Source of the DNA: Phycisphaerales bacterium
Lineage (GTDB): Bacteria; Planctomycetota; Phycisphaerae; UBA1845; Fen-1342
Length of the DNA: 64,000 bases
Direction of reading: 5' to 3'
NCBI GenBank assembly: GCA_022839625.1
Contig: JALHJL010000001.1
Span: 1 to 64,000 of the forward strand
Shown here: positions 1 to 7,769 of the stretch, piece by piece
Layout of the letters: every line of letters begins with the position of its first letter
How positions within the stretch are numbered: position 1 is the stretch's first letter
Made by a program: the position numbers and the translations under genes
Notes under the pieces: generated by a model
Databases searched by the model: none
Seen by the model: the letters and a program-made list of their open reading frames with translations, nothing else
What the model was told of the DNA's origin: nothing

Positions 1-84
1 CGTTCCGTGGGTCACGCGTGTCTGCACGCCCTTTTTACGCAGCGGAACGGCCCAGGTTTGCACCAAAACTCATGAAGCTGGTGA

Positions 85-660
85 ATAATCCGGGGTCAGA
101 CTGCGACCGACGGATATTGCATCACGCTGGACCGTGATCCCGGCCTGTCGGGGAGCCAGAAGCGCACGGAGATCACCGAGTACTACGCCGACGGCCATCT
201 AAAGAGCGTGACCGGAACTGCGGTCGTGGCCCGCTACTACGAGTACGGTACAGGCGATTACCAGCAGTGGACCGTCGTATGCACGGGGGGTGAGGCGTCG
301 CCACGCTACGTCAAGACGACCTACGACGGCCTTGGGCGCGTAAGCAGCGAGGAGCGCCCGGCCGCCACCGGCGGCATCTTCACCACGTGCTACTCCTACT
401 TTCGCGACGACGCTTACCATCCGGCAGAAGACCACGCGGCCGGCCAGCTTAAGGCGATCAGCCCATCGACCACCACGACCCCCCGACTGCGCTACGACTA
501 CGATGACTTCGGGCAGCTCTTGTTCACGGTCGTCGACGTGGATCGCGGTACGTGTGGCACGGCTGGCTGTTGCTGATGGAACTGGACAAGGACAACAACG
601 TCGTGCGTAAGTACACGTGGGGCCTGGACGTAGCGGGCCTCAACGGCAATCAGAGCCCCG
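85..660 (+). pseudogene. Rhs/YD-repeat protein remnant, frameshifted
   Basis: An open stretch from 85 to 576 reads like the core of an Rhs/YD-repeat protein: tyrosine-rich segments such as TTYDGLGRVSSE and LRYDYDDFGQLL are typical YD repeats. Around 530-550 the homology moves to another frame, which continues with YVWHGWLLLMELDKDN and VVRKYTWGLD, the conserved segment just before the Rhs core end. The first frame stops at 576, so a frameshift separates the two halves. There is no start codon context or 5' end: stops lie in frame at 73-84. After about 650 the reading turns into a low-complexity arginine/glutamate stretch that looks like an inserted dispersed repeat. Family features are established knowledge; inactivation is inferred from the frame change and missing ends. 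Confidence 0.7.
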
Positions 661-907
661 AGCGCGAGCGAGCGGGCTTCAGCGGCGCTGATCCGAACCG
701 CGACCGTGAGGGAGCGGCCTTTTTCCAGGCCGACGGCGGCATCGGCGGAACACTACTAGATCACGGACCACAGCGATATGCAGCGCGCTGCGTTAACGCC
801 GCAGAACATCGCAGAGCCCACGGGAACGGCGGGCCCGGACCATCCGCCGAAACGCGCACAAGTCACGCACAGATAGGAACTTTGTGGAACGGCGGCGAAC
901 TCGCCGA

Positions 908-990
908 TGGGCGCGGATGGATTCGAACCATCGTAGGCATAAGCCAACGGGTTTACAGCCCGTCTCCTTTGGCCACTCGGACACACGCCC
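908..990 (-). tRNA. tRNA-Tyr (anticodon GTA)
   Basis: On the minus strand a class II tRNA can be folded. Its 7-bp acceptor stem pairs GGGCGTG with CGCGCCC (one G-T pair). The anticodon stem-loop is ACGGGCTGTAAACCCGT with GTA in the loop. A long variable arm and a T-arm, GATGG-TTCGAAT-CCATC, follow. The discriminator base is A and CCA is not encoded. The 83-nt length fits tRNA-Tyr. Confidence 0.95.
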
Positions 991-1168
991 TTGCGCGAAG
1001 GTACCCGTCCCGGCCCGAACTCAGATTCGGCAGAGTGCCGGTGTCGAGCCGGTCGCTGCCGAGTCTTCTGTAGGAGGGCCGCAACATCGCACGCACTCGC
1101 GTCCTTGCTCGGGGCCCGCGCACCCGGCACACCGTGGAACGGCGTGAGCGGGCACCCACGAGCAGCGT

Positions 1169-1196
1169 ATTATATCATTGCGCCCCCTCCCCACAA
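1169..1196 (-). promoter_or_regulatory. Probable sigma70 promoter for tRNA-Tyr
   Basis: On the minus strand a perfect TATAAT lies at 1174-1169. It is preceded by TTGTGG (1196-1191) after a 16-bp spacer. It points at tRNA-Tyr, whose 5' end is about 170 bp downstream, with no other gene between. Inferred from sequence only. Confidence 0.5.
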
Positions 1197-1599
1197 GCAG
1201 CGCGCTTCGGCAACGAGGCGGTTGCGTTCTCTCGAGCTACGTGGCGTAGTGCGGTTGCGCGGGGGCGGGTGGGGTTCCCCGCGCGCAGCTCGTTTGGGGC
1301 GGAGGGACCGGGGGCGGGTTCCTTGGTTCTTGGATTTCTCGACCAAGCTGGGCGGCCAGCCCGGGACAGCGGGGGGCGGTTGCGGCGTAATACGGGAGCG
1401 CTGGGTTTGCTGGGCGAGGAGCACGAATGCGTCTGACCACCCAACGACCGCAGTCGCCTGCGCCCACGCTCGCGCGTGACACACGCTACCGCGCTGTCCC
1501 ATCCGAACCGTCCAGCCCACCGCCAGTCAGTCGCCGGCTTCCCGATCCTTCCCAACCGACTGCTACGCAACCGGATCGTCTGGAGCTGCGAGGCGCAAT
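1197..1599. other. Intergenic stretch without recognised gene
   Basis: Several long frames are open here on both strands, as expected at this GC content. None has a convincing ribosome binding site, domain or balanced composition. I checked by eye for RNase P RNA and tmRNA signature segments and saw none. Confidence 0.5.
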
Positions 1600-1643
1600 A
1601 AAAAACGCGCCGCCCACCTACCTCCCGGTAGTTGCCCGGCGCG
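1600..1643 (-). terminator. Rho-independent terminator
   Basis: On the minus strand CGCGCCG (1643-1637) pairs perfectly with CGGCGCG (1612-1606), enclosing a second small stem CTACC/GGTAG. A T tract (TTTTTTAT) follows. It lies about 50 bp downstream of the stop codon of the 32-residue membrane peptide gene, which supports that gene being transcribed as its own unit. Confidence 0.8.
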
Positions 1644-1689
1644 CGTCAGTTTCCAGCCATCAACCGGATGGCCGCTCTTGCAGGGGCCG

Positions 1690-1788
1690 TTACGCCTTCG
1701 GTAGGGCCTGCGCCACGAGGTACGCAACCCCAAGGACGATGCCGCCCCAGAAGAACAATGCCCACCACTGGCCACCAAAGAAATTCAT
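1690..1788 (-). CDS. 32-residue single-span membrane peptide
   Basis: A very short reading frame of 32 codons starting ATG-AAT-TTC-TTT-GGT and ending in lysine-alanine. The product begins MNFFGGQWWALFFWGG. It continues with a hydrophobic run (IVLGVAYLVAQAL), giving one predicted membrane segment at roughly residues 8-28 with a short positively charged tail. A Shine-Dalgarno-like GGAG sits about 8 nt before the start, and a Rho-independent terminator follows at 1643-1600, so this is a complete small transcription unit. It is transcribed divergently from the glycosyltransferase at 1978. I do not recognise a family. A role as a small accessory subunit or stress membrane peptide is possible, but nothing in the sequence decides it. 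The combination of ribosome site, membrane helix and terminator makes a chance frame unlikely. Confidence 0.6.
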   Translation of the reverse strand: MNFFGGQWWALFFWGGIVLGVAYLVAQALPKA

Positions 1789-1963
1789 GGTCTTGCTCCA
1801 TCAACGCGAATCCACTCGCTCCGGCCCCCGCCGCGCCGGCGGGGAGATCGCCGCAACGAATTTCAATCGGGTATTTACGCATGTCTCGATCAGCCCGTCA
1901 ATATGTGCAAGCACCAAAAATCTGATAATCCGTTGTCAAATGCCCGGACGGAGAAAGGTCGGG

Positions 1964-1969
1964 TATGAT
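1964..1969 (+). promoter_or_regulatory. Probable -10 element (GGTATGAT-type) for the glycosyltransferase
   Basis: TATGAT preceded by CGGG ends 8 nt before the ATG at 1978. Transcription starting about 7 nt downstream would give a leaderless or nearly leaderless mRNA, which fits the absence of a Shine-Dalgarno sequence. No good -35 box is seen at the normal distance. The same motif precedes the genes at 16910, 31534 and 48331. Confidence 0.4.
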
Positions 1970-1977
1970 CATGCCCT

Positions 1978-3012
1978 ATGGTCGGCCAAGTGTCCAACCC
2001 GAGGACCGTATTGTCGGTTGTGATCCCCGTTTACAACGAACGCGATAACCTGCTGCCGCTGCTCGAACGTCTGCGCCGCGTCTTGGCCGCCCTTGGAGAG
2101 TCCTACGAGCTGGTCTTCGTGGACGACGGGAGCACGGACGACACCGCTGCTCGCCTGCGCGAGCTTAGCGCCGCCGACTCCCGGTTGGAGCTCGTCCGCC
2201 TGTCGCGCAATTTCGGCCACCAGGCGGCACTGGTCGCGGGTCTGCAACACGCACGCGGTGCCGCCGTCATCACCATGGACGGCGACCTTCAGCACCCGCC
2301 CGAGCTGATCCCGGAACTGGTGCGGCAGTGGCGCGCCGGCTGCGAAATCGTCCAGGCCATTCGGCGCGAACCGGCGGACCGCAACCCGGTCAAGCGGGCC
2401 GGCTCGCGTACTTTCTACCGGCTGCTTTCCGCCCTCACACGACTCGACGTCACGCCGGGCGCGGCCGACTTCCGCCTGATGAGCCGCGATGCCGTGAATG
2501 CCTTTCTGGCCTGCGGCGAGCGCCGGCGCTGCAACCGTGCCCTGGTCCAGTGGATCGGCTTCACATGTGCCGAAGTTCCGTTCGAGGCCGGGCCGCGATT
2601 TGCCGGGCGCTCGAAGTACACGTATCGCGCCATGCTGCGACTGGCCGGGGACGCGATCTTCTCGTTCTCGACCTGGCCTCTGCGACTCGCCGGTCTGGCC
2701 GGCGTGGCAGTGTCGCTGGCGGCCGGCGGCTACCTGCTCTTTGTTCTGTGGGCGCGGCTGTTCACGGACTACACGCAGCCGGGCTGGAGTTCGATACTGG
2801 CGGCGGTGCTGGTCCTGGGCGGCGTCAACCTCGTCGTGCTTTGGATCCTGGGGGAGTACGTGGGACGTTTGTACGAGGAAGTGAAGCAGCGGCCCATCTA
2901 CATCGTGCGCCCGCCGGCGCGGAGCCAGTCGCTTATTGCAGCGCACACATGGGGCAGTCGCGGGCAACCGCCCGCCGCCGCAGAAGCAAGGCCACGGCCG
3001 CCCGGTAGCTGA
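1978..3012 (+). CDS. Family 2 glycosyltransferase, GtrB/DPM1-like
   Basis: A 344-residue membrane-anchored GT-A fold glycosyltransferase of the kind that moves a sugar from a nucleotide donor to undecaprenyl phosphate at the cytoplasmic face. The N-terminus has the family start LSVVIPVYNERDNL (about residues 11-24), then LVFVDDGSTDDT (about 44-55) and the metal-binding DGDLQHPPE (about 100-108). A segment PRFAGRSKYTYRAMLRL leads into two predicted membrane helices near residues 225-255 and 265-295, ending in the typical GEYVGRLYEEVKQRP tail. Length is normal for GtrB/ArnC-type enzymes (about 310-340). No flippase or further glycosyltransferase is adjacent, so the sugar and final acceptor are unknown. 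The first ATG is used because a -10 box lies just upstream and no ribosome site favours a later start. Confidence 0.88.
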   Translation: MVGQVSNPRTVLSVVIPVYNERDNLLPLLERLRRVLAALGESYELVFVDDGSTDDTAARLRELSAADSRLELVRLSRNFGHQAALVAGLQHARGAAVITMDGDLQHPPELIPELVRQWRAGCEIVQAIRREPADRNPVKRAGSRTFYRLLSALTRLDVTPGAADFRLMSRDAVNAFLACGERRRCNRALVQWIGFTCAEVPFEAGPRFAGRSKYTYRAMLRLAGDAIFSFSTWPLRLAGLAGVAVSLAAGGYLLFVLWARLFTDYTQPGWSSILAAVLVLGGVNLVVLWILGEYVGRLYEEVKQRPIYIVRPPARSQSLIAAHTWGSRGQPPAAAEARPRPPGS

Positions 3013-3361
3013 AAAACACCGGCGCGTGGCGGGTGTCGTGTTGATGGCCTCGCGCGTCGGCGTGCCGGAAGCTGGGGGCGTCAGACCGTTGGCAGGTTTT
3101 GCTGCGCTCCACCTGCCCTACCTGCTGATTTTGGGTTTTGGATTGGGGATTTTGGATCGTAGAGCGGAGGCAGTTGGCAGGTTTCGGTGCGCTCCACCTC
3201 TCCTACCTGCTGGGGGTTCGCTCGGTCAAGACCACTATTCCGCCGGGCTGGTTGTGGTGCCGGGCGGAGAGGCAAGATGAGGCTCAGTCGGCGCCAAGCT
3301 AACGATCCGGTACAAGACGCGCCGCAGCATCCGCCCCGCGCCTGAAAAACACGGGCGCGTG
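3009..3361. repeat. Pair of 20-bp direct repeats
   Basis: CTGAAAAACACCGGCGCGTG at 3009-3028 and CTGAAAAACACGGGCGCGTG at 3342-3361 differ at one base. The first overlaps the end of the glycosyltransferase gene. The second lies just before a TACAAT box upstream of the peroxiredoxin gene. Origin unknown. Confidence 0.6.
3086..3215. repeat. Direct repeats flanking a TTTTGG-rich heptamer tract
   Basis: Two near-identical stretches of about 45 bp (about 3089-3126 and 3171-3214) share the core GTTGGCAGGTTT and TGCGCTCCACCT. Between them lies a short tract made of degenerate heptamers such as GATTTTG, GGTTTTG and GATTGGG. It is noncoding and similar in kind to short tandemly repeated repetitive sequences known from cyanobacteria and other bacteria. 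Confidence 0.6.
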
Positions 3362-3363
3362 CC

Positions 3364-3369
3364 TACAAT
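3364..3369 (+). promoter_or_regulatory. Possible -10 box of the peroxiredoxin gene
   Basis: TACAAT lies about 125 bp upstream of the peroxiredoxin start, directly after the second 20-bp repeat. The -35 region is unconvincing. Confidence 0.3.
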
Positions 3370-3493
3370 CATGCTGTCTCGGGGCGGCCCTCGCGCGTAG
3401 TGCGCGGCGGCCGGACCCAGTCGGGGCGGTGAGGCGGGCCCCACCGGCTAACATACCGCCGAAGTTTCTACGTGCCCTTGCAGGAGTAGCAGG

Positions 3494-4087
3494 ATGAGTG
3501 TTCAAGTTAGTCAACCAGCCCCGGATTTCACGGCCACGGCAGTCATCGACGGACAGTTCGAGCAGGTCAAGCTCTCGTCGTTCCGCGGTAAGAACGTCGT
3601 GCTCTTCTTCTGGCCGCTGGATTTCACCTTTGTCTGTCCGACGGAAATCGTGGCTTTCAACGACGCCCTGCCGCAGTTCACGGAGCGTAACACGGCCGTC
3701 CTCGGCGTCTCGGTCGACAGCCACTACACGCACCTCGCCTGGCAGAACACGCCGCGCACCGCGGGCGGCCTGGGCAAGGTCAACTTCCCGATGGTCTCGG
3801 ACCTGACGCACGAAATCAGCCGCAGCTACGGCGTGCTGCTCGAGGGCGGCGGAGTGGCGCTGCGCGGGTTGTTCCTGATCGACAAGAACGGGGTCGTGCG
3901 GCACATGCTGATCAACGATCTGCCGCTGGGCCGTAGCGTCGACGAGGCGCTCCGCATGGTCGATGCCCTGGCACACTTCGAGAAGCACGGCGAGGTCTGC
4001 CCGGCGAACTGGAAGCCGGGCGAGAAGAGCATGAAGCCCGACCCGACGGGCGCGAAGGCGTACTTCGGCGAGTGGGGCAAGAAGTAA
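3494..4087 (+). CDS. Typical 2-Cys peroxiredoxin (AhpC/Prx1 class)
   Basis: A 197-residue cytoplasmic thiol peroxidase that reduces hydrogen peroxide and organic hydroperoxides. The peroxidatic cysteine is Cys48 in DFTFVCPTE. The resolving cysteine is about Cys169 in GEVCPANW, which makes this a typical 2-Cys dimeric enzyme of normal length. It carries both motifs linked in eukaryotic enzymes to sensitivity to overoxidation: GGLG ([15 protein letters not shown], near 95) and a C-terminal YF (AKAYFGEW). The start is fixed by a strong ribosome site (GGAG and AGG just upstream). It stands alone, with no AhpF or thioredoxin reductase beside it, so the electron donor is unknown. A convergent hydrolase gene follows beyond an inverted repeat. 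Confidence 0.95.
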   Translation: MSVQVSQPAPDFTATAVIDGQFEQVKLSSFRGKNVVLFFWPLDFTFVCPTEIVAFNDALPQFTERNTAVLGVSVDSHYTHLAWQNTPRTAGGLGKVNFPMVSDLTHEISRSYGVLLEGGGVALRGLFLIDKNGVVRHMLINDLPLGRSVDEALRMVDALAHFEKHGEVCPANWKPGEKSMKPDPTGAKAYFGEWGKK

Positions 4088-4190
4088 GCGAGCCGGCGGC
4101 GCGGGCGTCCAAAGAGCGCCCAACGATACCGCGTTCCTTGTCTGGGAGCGGGCGGGGGCAGGGTCGGATCGCCGACGTGACGACGGTCGG

Positions 4191-4223
4191 CACTGGCAGC
4201 AAGCTGCCAATAAGCTGCCAGTG
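4191..4223. terminator. Inverted repeat between convergent genes
   Basis: CACTGGCAGC (4191-4200) pairs perfectly with GCTGCCAGTG (4214-4223). It lies between the convergent stop codons of the peroxiredoxin and the hydrolase, so it could end transcription from both sides. There is no clear T tract, so this is a guess from position. Confidence 0.4.
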
Positions 4224-4291
4224 GCACCCGCCGGCATGACGTCCCCCACCCTGCCCTCCTCCCAGCAGGGGGAAGAGATTCGCGTCAGTGT

Positions 4292-5203
4292 CTAATTCCA
4301 GACCGCGTTCAGGAATGCGTACAAGCGCGCGGCATACTCCTCCGTCTGGAAGAATTGGCCCTCCGCGTGCCCGAGCCCCTCAAACTCCACGATCTCGACC
4401 TGTGCCACAGCATTGGAGAGCATGCTCGCGGCCATGTCGGGCGGCGTTACGACGTCGTTCGCGTGCGTGAACACAAGTGCCGGCTGCGACATGGCACTGA
4501 TGATGCGCTCCGTGACCAGCCAGGCATCCAGGACGGCAATCACTTCCTGTACGCGACCGCGAACCACCCACCCGAACCGCTCGATCTGCAGCCCCAGGGC
4601 GACCGGCGAGTCGAGTACGATCGCGTTAACCGCGTCGGGCCGGTCCACCGCGACCGCGACGGTCGGGATCGAACCCAATGACATGCCGAACAAGCTGACC
4701 TGTTCGACCCCGATCTGAACCCGTGCCCAGTCCACGACCGTCTCCAGGTCCCAACGCATCGTGAGCAGGCTGGCTTGACCGGTGCTGCCGCCAAACCCCT
4801 CGTAGTCGTACATCACCACCGACCAGCCGCCGTCGGTCAGGAGAAGCGCCGTGAACAGGTAGCACGCCATCGGCCCGCTGTTACCGGGCGAAATCACGAC
4901 CGTGCCGCGCGAGTCCTGTGCGGGTATGTGCCACACGCGCAACTGCTCGCCATTGGCCGTCGATACGAGGTATTCAGTGTATTGACGTCCCACATCGTCC
5001 GGGCTATCTGCGACAGCCAGGTCATACAGCTCGAAGTCGTCCCGCAGCTCCTCGCATGTTGCCTCAGGCTGGAGGACCGCGTAGGAAAGGGCGGCGGCGA
5101 TCTTCTCGGGCGGCGGCAGGGGCGGCGGGACGCAACCTATCGCACACAGAAGGCACAGTGCCGCGCCCCCAACGCCCGCTAGCCTGCGTATTCCGACACT
5201 CAT
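4292..5203 (-). CDS. Lipoprotein alpha/beta hydrolase
   Basis: A 303-residue serine hydrolase-fold protein probably anchored to a membrane by a lipid. The N-terminus is a short signal with a hydrophobic core and lipobox (LLCAIGC, Cys about 24). The body has the nucleophile elbow GMSLGS, an acid-loop segment FTHANDVVTPPD and a late histidine in GLGHAEG. This gives a Ser-Asp-His triad in the right order. The start at 5203 is chosen because GGAGG lies about 7 nt upstream and because it places the signal peptide at the N-terminus. A longer in-frame extension upstream lacks sense. The closest known type is the membrane-linked hydrolases of the ABHD13/BEM46 kind, judged by the VVMYDYEGFGGS segment. 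The substrate is unknown. Confidence 0.8.
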   Translation of the reverse strand: MSVGIRRLAGVGGAALCLLCAIGCVPPPLPPPEKIAAALSYAVLQPEATCEELRDDFELYDLAVADSPDDVGRQYTEYLVSTANGEQLRVWHIPAQDSRGTVVISPGNSGPMACYLFTALLLTDGGWSVVMYDYEGFGGSTGQASLLTMRWDLETVVDWARVQIGVEQVSLFGMSLGSIPTVAVAVDRPDAVNAIVLDSPVALGLQIERFGWVVRGRVQEVIAVLDAWLVTERIISAMSQPALVFTHANDVVTPPDMAASMLSNAVAQVEIVEFEGLGHAEGQFFQTEEYAARLYAFLNAVWN

Positions 5204-5435
5204 CTCGGCCCTCCAGCCGACATCATCCGTCAACCACCGACAGAAGTGTAGCGGCCAGGCCCGCCTCAGGCGAGCGGGCACCCCGGCGCGTGGCCGCCCT
5301 GGCCGGGGCCGGGCCACCGTACAGCAAGCCGAATAAGGACCCGCGCCCGCCGAATACACTCAGGCAATGGACAACCCGGGCCGGTTCTCGGTCAGGCCGG
5401 CTGCCGCCGAACGCCGCCCGGATGGGAGCACGACG

Positions 5436-6074
5436 ATGAACTCGGGAGCGGCCGTGATCGTGAACAAAGGGGGCTTCTTCAGTGCCCTGGTGCGCGGCGT
5501 GTTTGGCACGGTAATCACGCTGCTGATCTGCGTAACCGCGCTCGGACTCTTCGGCCTGCATCTGGCCGACAAGCACGTGAGCGCGGTAACACGGGAAATC
5601 TTGGAGACCCTGCCGGAGTGGCAACGGGCCTTTCCCCCGGTGATTGCGGACGCGCTGAATGACCGGCGGGCTCCGGAGTACCGTGACTCGCTGGAGATCA
5701 CCACGAAGTTCGTGGCCGACGTCCGCGACGACGAGCGCGGCCTGATCGTGCTTGAAATCCAGAACAAGGGACCGGAAACGGTCTCGTTGCTTGGGGTCCG
5801 GATGGTCGTCGAGGACGACAGCCAGCGACACGTCTCCGAGCACAACACGGCTGCGGCCACCCCGTTCGTGCTGGCCGACAACCCCGGCCCGCTCCTGCCC
5901 GGCGCGACACGTGCGATCGTGCAGCGGCTGTGGGATGTCGCCGGCGTCCCGAAGACGAGAGTCGAGGTGACCGAGCTGCGCGTCTGGAACCGCCCGGAGC
6001 ACGGGGCGGAGGCCCCGCCGCTTCCCTTTGCGGAACCGCAAGCGGCCGAGCCGCGCGACGCGACGCCCGCGTGA
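5436..6074 (+). CDS. Single-span membrane protein of unknown function
   Basis: A 212-residue protein with a cytoplasmic N-terminus, one strong membrane segment at about residues 18-42 (GVFGTVITLLICVTALGLFG) and an extracytoplasmic domain. That domain holds a beta-rich portion (LIVLEIQNKGPETVSLLGVR) resembling the small immunoglobulin-like folds that carry extra-strand phrases such as 'NKG' or 'NTG'. A proline/alanine-rich tail ends the protein. The start at 5436 follows a GGGAG ribosome site about 8 nt upstream; an earlier in-frame ATG at 5367 has none. It faces the fliM gene, whose stop codon is 20 bp away on the other strand. No catalytic motif is visible and I do not assign a function. Confidence 0.65.
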   Translation: MNSGAAVIVNKGGFFSALVRGVFGTVITLLICVTALGLFGLHLADKHVSAVTREILETLPEWQRAFPPVIADALNDRRAPEYRDSLEITTKFVADVRDDERGLIVLEIQNKGPETVSLLGVRMVVEDDSQRHVSEHNTAAATPFVLADNPGPLLPGATRAIVQRLWDVAGVPKTRVEVTELRVWNRPEHGAEAPPLPFAEPQAAEPRDATPA

Positions 6075-6094
6075 ACCTGGCGCGGTCCTGCGTA

Positions 6095-7138
6095 TCAAAG
6101 GGGTTCGTCGATCTCGGCGTTGCGGGTGATGCGGATGGCCCGCCGGCCGCGGAGCTGGCCGGGGGTGCCCGCGTACTTGTTGCGGCCTTCGATCTGCAAC
6201 ATCAGCTCTTTGTTGACCGGCTTCTCAACCTGGAGGATGTCACCCGGACGTAGCGCGCGCAGCTCGCTGACGCTCACCTGGGCCCGGCCGAGATAAGCGA
6301 CCAGGCGCACCTTTGACTTGGCGAGGTTGCGGACGATGCGTTGCTTCTGTTGCTCGGTGGCGCCTTTCCGCGCGTAGCCGAACCAGGACTGCGTGGTGAG
6401 CTTGCTCAACACGGACTCGATCGTGTTGAAGGGGATACAGATGCTCATGGTACCCGCGCACTGGCCCATCTTGATTTCGAACGTGATGAAGACCACGACT
6501 TCGCTCGGGGCGACGATGTGCACGAGCTGCGGGTTGCTCTCCACCTCCACGATGTCGAACTTGGCTTCGACAAGGTTGCGCCACACCTCGGACAGGTGCT
6601 CGAGCGCCCGGTTGATCAGCCGCCGAATCAGGCGCCATTCGATCGCGGTCAGGGGGCGCTGCGGAATGAACAGGTCGGCGCTGCTACCCCCCAGCAGACG
6701 GTCGATGATCGGGTAGACGATCAGTGGGCTGATCTCCAGGCACATCTGGCCTTCGAGCGGCGGGGCTTGCACGATCACGAAGCAGGTCGGGTTCGGGAGC
6801 GAGTGGATGAACTCGCTGTAGGTGAGTTGCTCCACGCCGACCACCCGCACGTCGATGATCGTGCGCAACGAGCCGGACAGCGTCGCGCCGAAATTGCGGG
6901 CGAAGCCGTCGTGGATCGAGCCGAGCGCCCGGATGTGGTCCTTGCTGACCCGTTCCGGGCGCTTGAAGTCGTACGCGCTCACGTCGTCGCGCGGCGCCGG
7001 GCCTCGGCCGGACAGCGGCTCGTCGTCCAGCGTGGCCGCCGCGACCCCGGCGGCCGCCGGCGCCGCCCCGGCTTCGCTGGCCACGGCCGCGAGCAGGGCA
7101 TCGATTTCGCTTTGGTCAAGGACGTCGCCCACGACCAC
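6095..7138 (-). CDS. fliM: Flagellar motor switch protein FliM
   Basis: A protein of about 347 residues that forms part of the cytoplasmic C-ring and, in known systems, binds phosphorylated CheY to set rotation direction. The N-terminus has the conserved peptide LDQSEIDALLAAV, the CheY-binding motif. An alanine-rich linker, the middle domain (YDFKRPERVSKDHIRALGSI, then LPNPTCFVIVQAPPLEG) and a C-terminal SpoA-like domain (AYLGRAQVSVSELRALRPGD) follow. The likely start is one of two GTG codons (7138 or 7132); no strong ribosome site is seen. The frame stays open far upstream, through an unrelated cysteine-rich fragment, which should not be added to the protein. No other flagellar gene is in the window. 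Confidence 0.88.
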   Translation of the reverse strand: MVVGDVLDQSEIDALLAAVASEAGAAPAAAGVAAATLDDEPLSGRGPAPRDDVSAYDFKRPERVSKDHIRALGSIHDGFARNFGATLSGSLRTIIDVRVVGVEQLTYSEFIHSLPNPTCFVIVQAPPLEGQMCLEISPLIVYPIIDRLLGGSSADLFIPQRPLTAIEWRLIRRLINRALEHLSEVWRNLVEAKFDIVEVESNPQLVHIVAPSEVVVFITFEIKMGQCAGTMSICIPFNTIESVLSKLTTQSWFGYARKGATEQQKQRIVRNLAKSKVRLVAYLGRAQVSVSELRALRPGDILQVEKPVNKELMLQIEGRNKYAGTPGQLRGRRAIRITRNAEIDEPL

Positions 7139-7195
7139 GCTATCGGAACCGGGCGCGGGCGCCTTTGAGGTGGGCGTTAACAGAGCGCAGGACCG

Positions 7196-7440
7196 GAGCG
7201 ACCCTTCGCGCCCTGCGCCCCCCCGGAACCGCCCTTCGCAACGTCCGAAAATACCTGGTTGACGGCGGTCTGCAACGGCGTCGCGATCAAGCTCGGGCCG
7301 GCCGTGATGCTGTCGAAGAGCATGGGCTGGAAGGCGTGCAACAAGGCGATGGCGACATACCGTCGCCAGTCGGACGAACGGCACCGCTACAACTGGTACC
7401 TCCCGAGCGTGTCGCGGCCGGGCGAGTTCCGGCACGTCGC
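7196..7440 (+). pseudogene. Coding-like remnant of unknown protein
   Basis: On the plus strand one frame reads as plausible protein with strongly GC-ended codons and a non-random composition: PFATSENTWLTAVCNG, then VMLSKSMGWKACNKAMATYR and RHRYNWYLPSVSRPGEF. It has no proper start or ribosome site. After about 7440 it runs into the antisense of a cysteine-rich fragment. It looks like a piece of a larger gene left by rearrangement. I do not recognise the family. Confidence 0.4.
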
Positions 7441-7441
7441 G

Positions 7442-7711
7442 GTCGGGCTCGTGGCTGTGCTCGCACGTGCCGCCTTCGCAGACATCGGTCGTACACGCGT
7501 CGCCGTCATCCAGACAGGGCGTACCGTCCGGCTTGGCGGGGTGGACGCATGTCCCGTTCTGGCAGACGTCGTTCGTACACTCGTTGCCGTCATCCGCGCA
7601 GGGGGTGCCATCCGCCTTGGCCGGGTGGATGCAGTCCCCGGTCTGCGGATCGCACAGATCGCGGGTGCAGGGATTGCCGTCGTCCTCGCACACCTTGGGA
7701 TCCCTCAGGCA
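7442..7711 (-). pseudogene. Fragment of a cysteine-rich repeat surface protein
   Basis: About 90 codons on the minus strand encode three tandem repeats of a pattern like DDGNPCTRDLCDPQTGDCIH and DGTPCADDGNECTNDVC. Such repeats are common in large secreted proteins of planctomycetes and myxobacteria. There is no signal peptide, no start codon context and no stop near the last repeat; the frame simply continues into fliM. It is therefore a relic between the unknown gene at 7770-8684 and fliM, abutting another coding remnant on the opposite strand. Confidence 0.65.
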
Positions 7712-7769
7712 CGCGCCGGTCCCGGCGTCGCGCGCATCGGCAAGCAACTGTCCGATTACCAACGACAGT

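Noticed and set aside
991..1600. RNase P RNA or tmRNA in the gene-free stretch
   Set aside because: Conserved segments of either RNA were not found on either strand by eye.
1427..2023. A 198-residue plus-strand protein upstream of the glycosyltransferase
   Set aside because: Arginine/proline-rich composition, no ribosome site, overlap with the minus-strand small peptide gene, its terminator and the glycosyltransferase start. It is a chance frame in GC-rich DNA.
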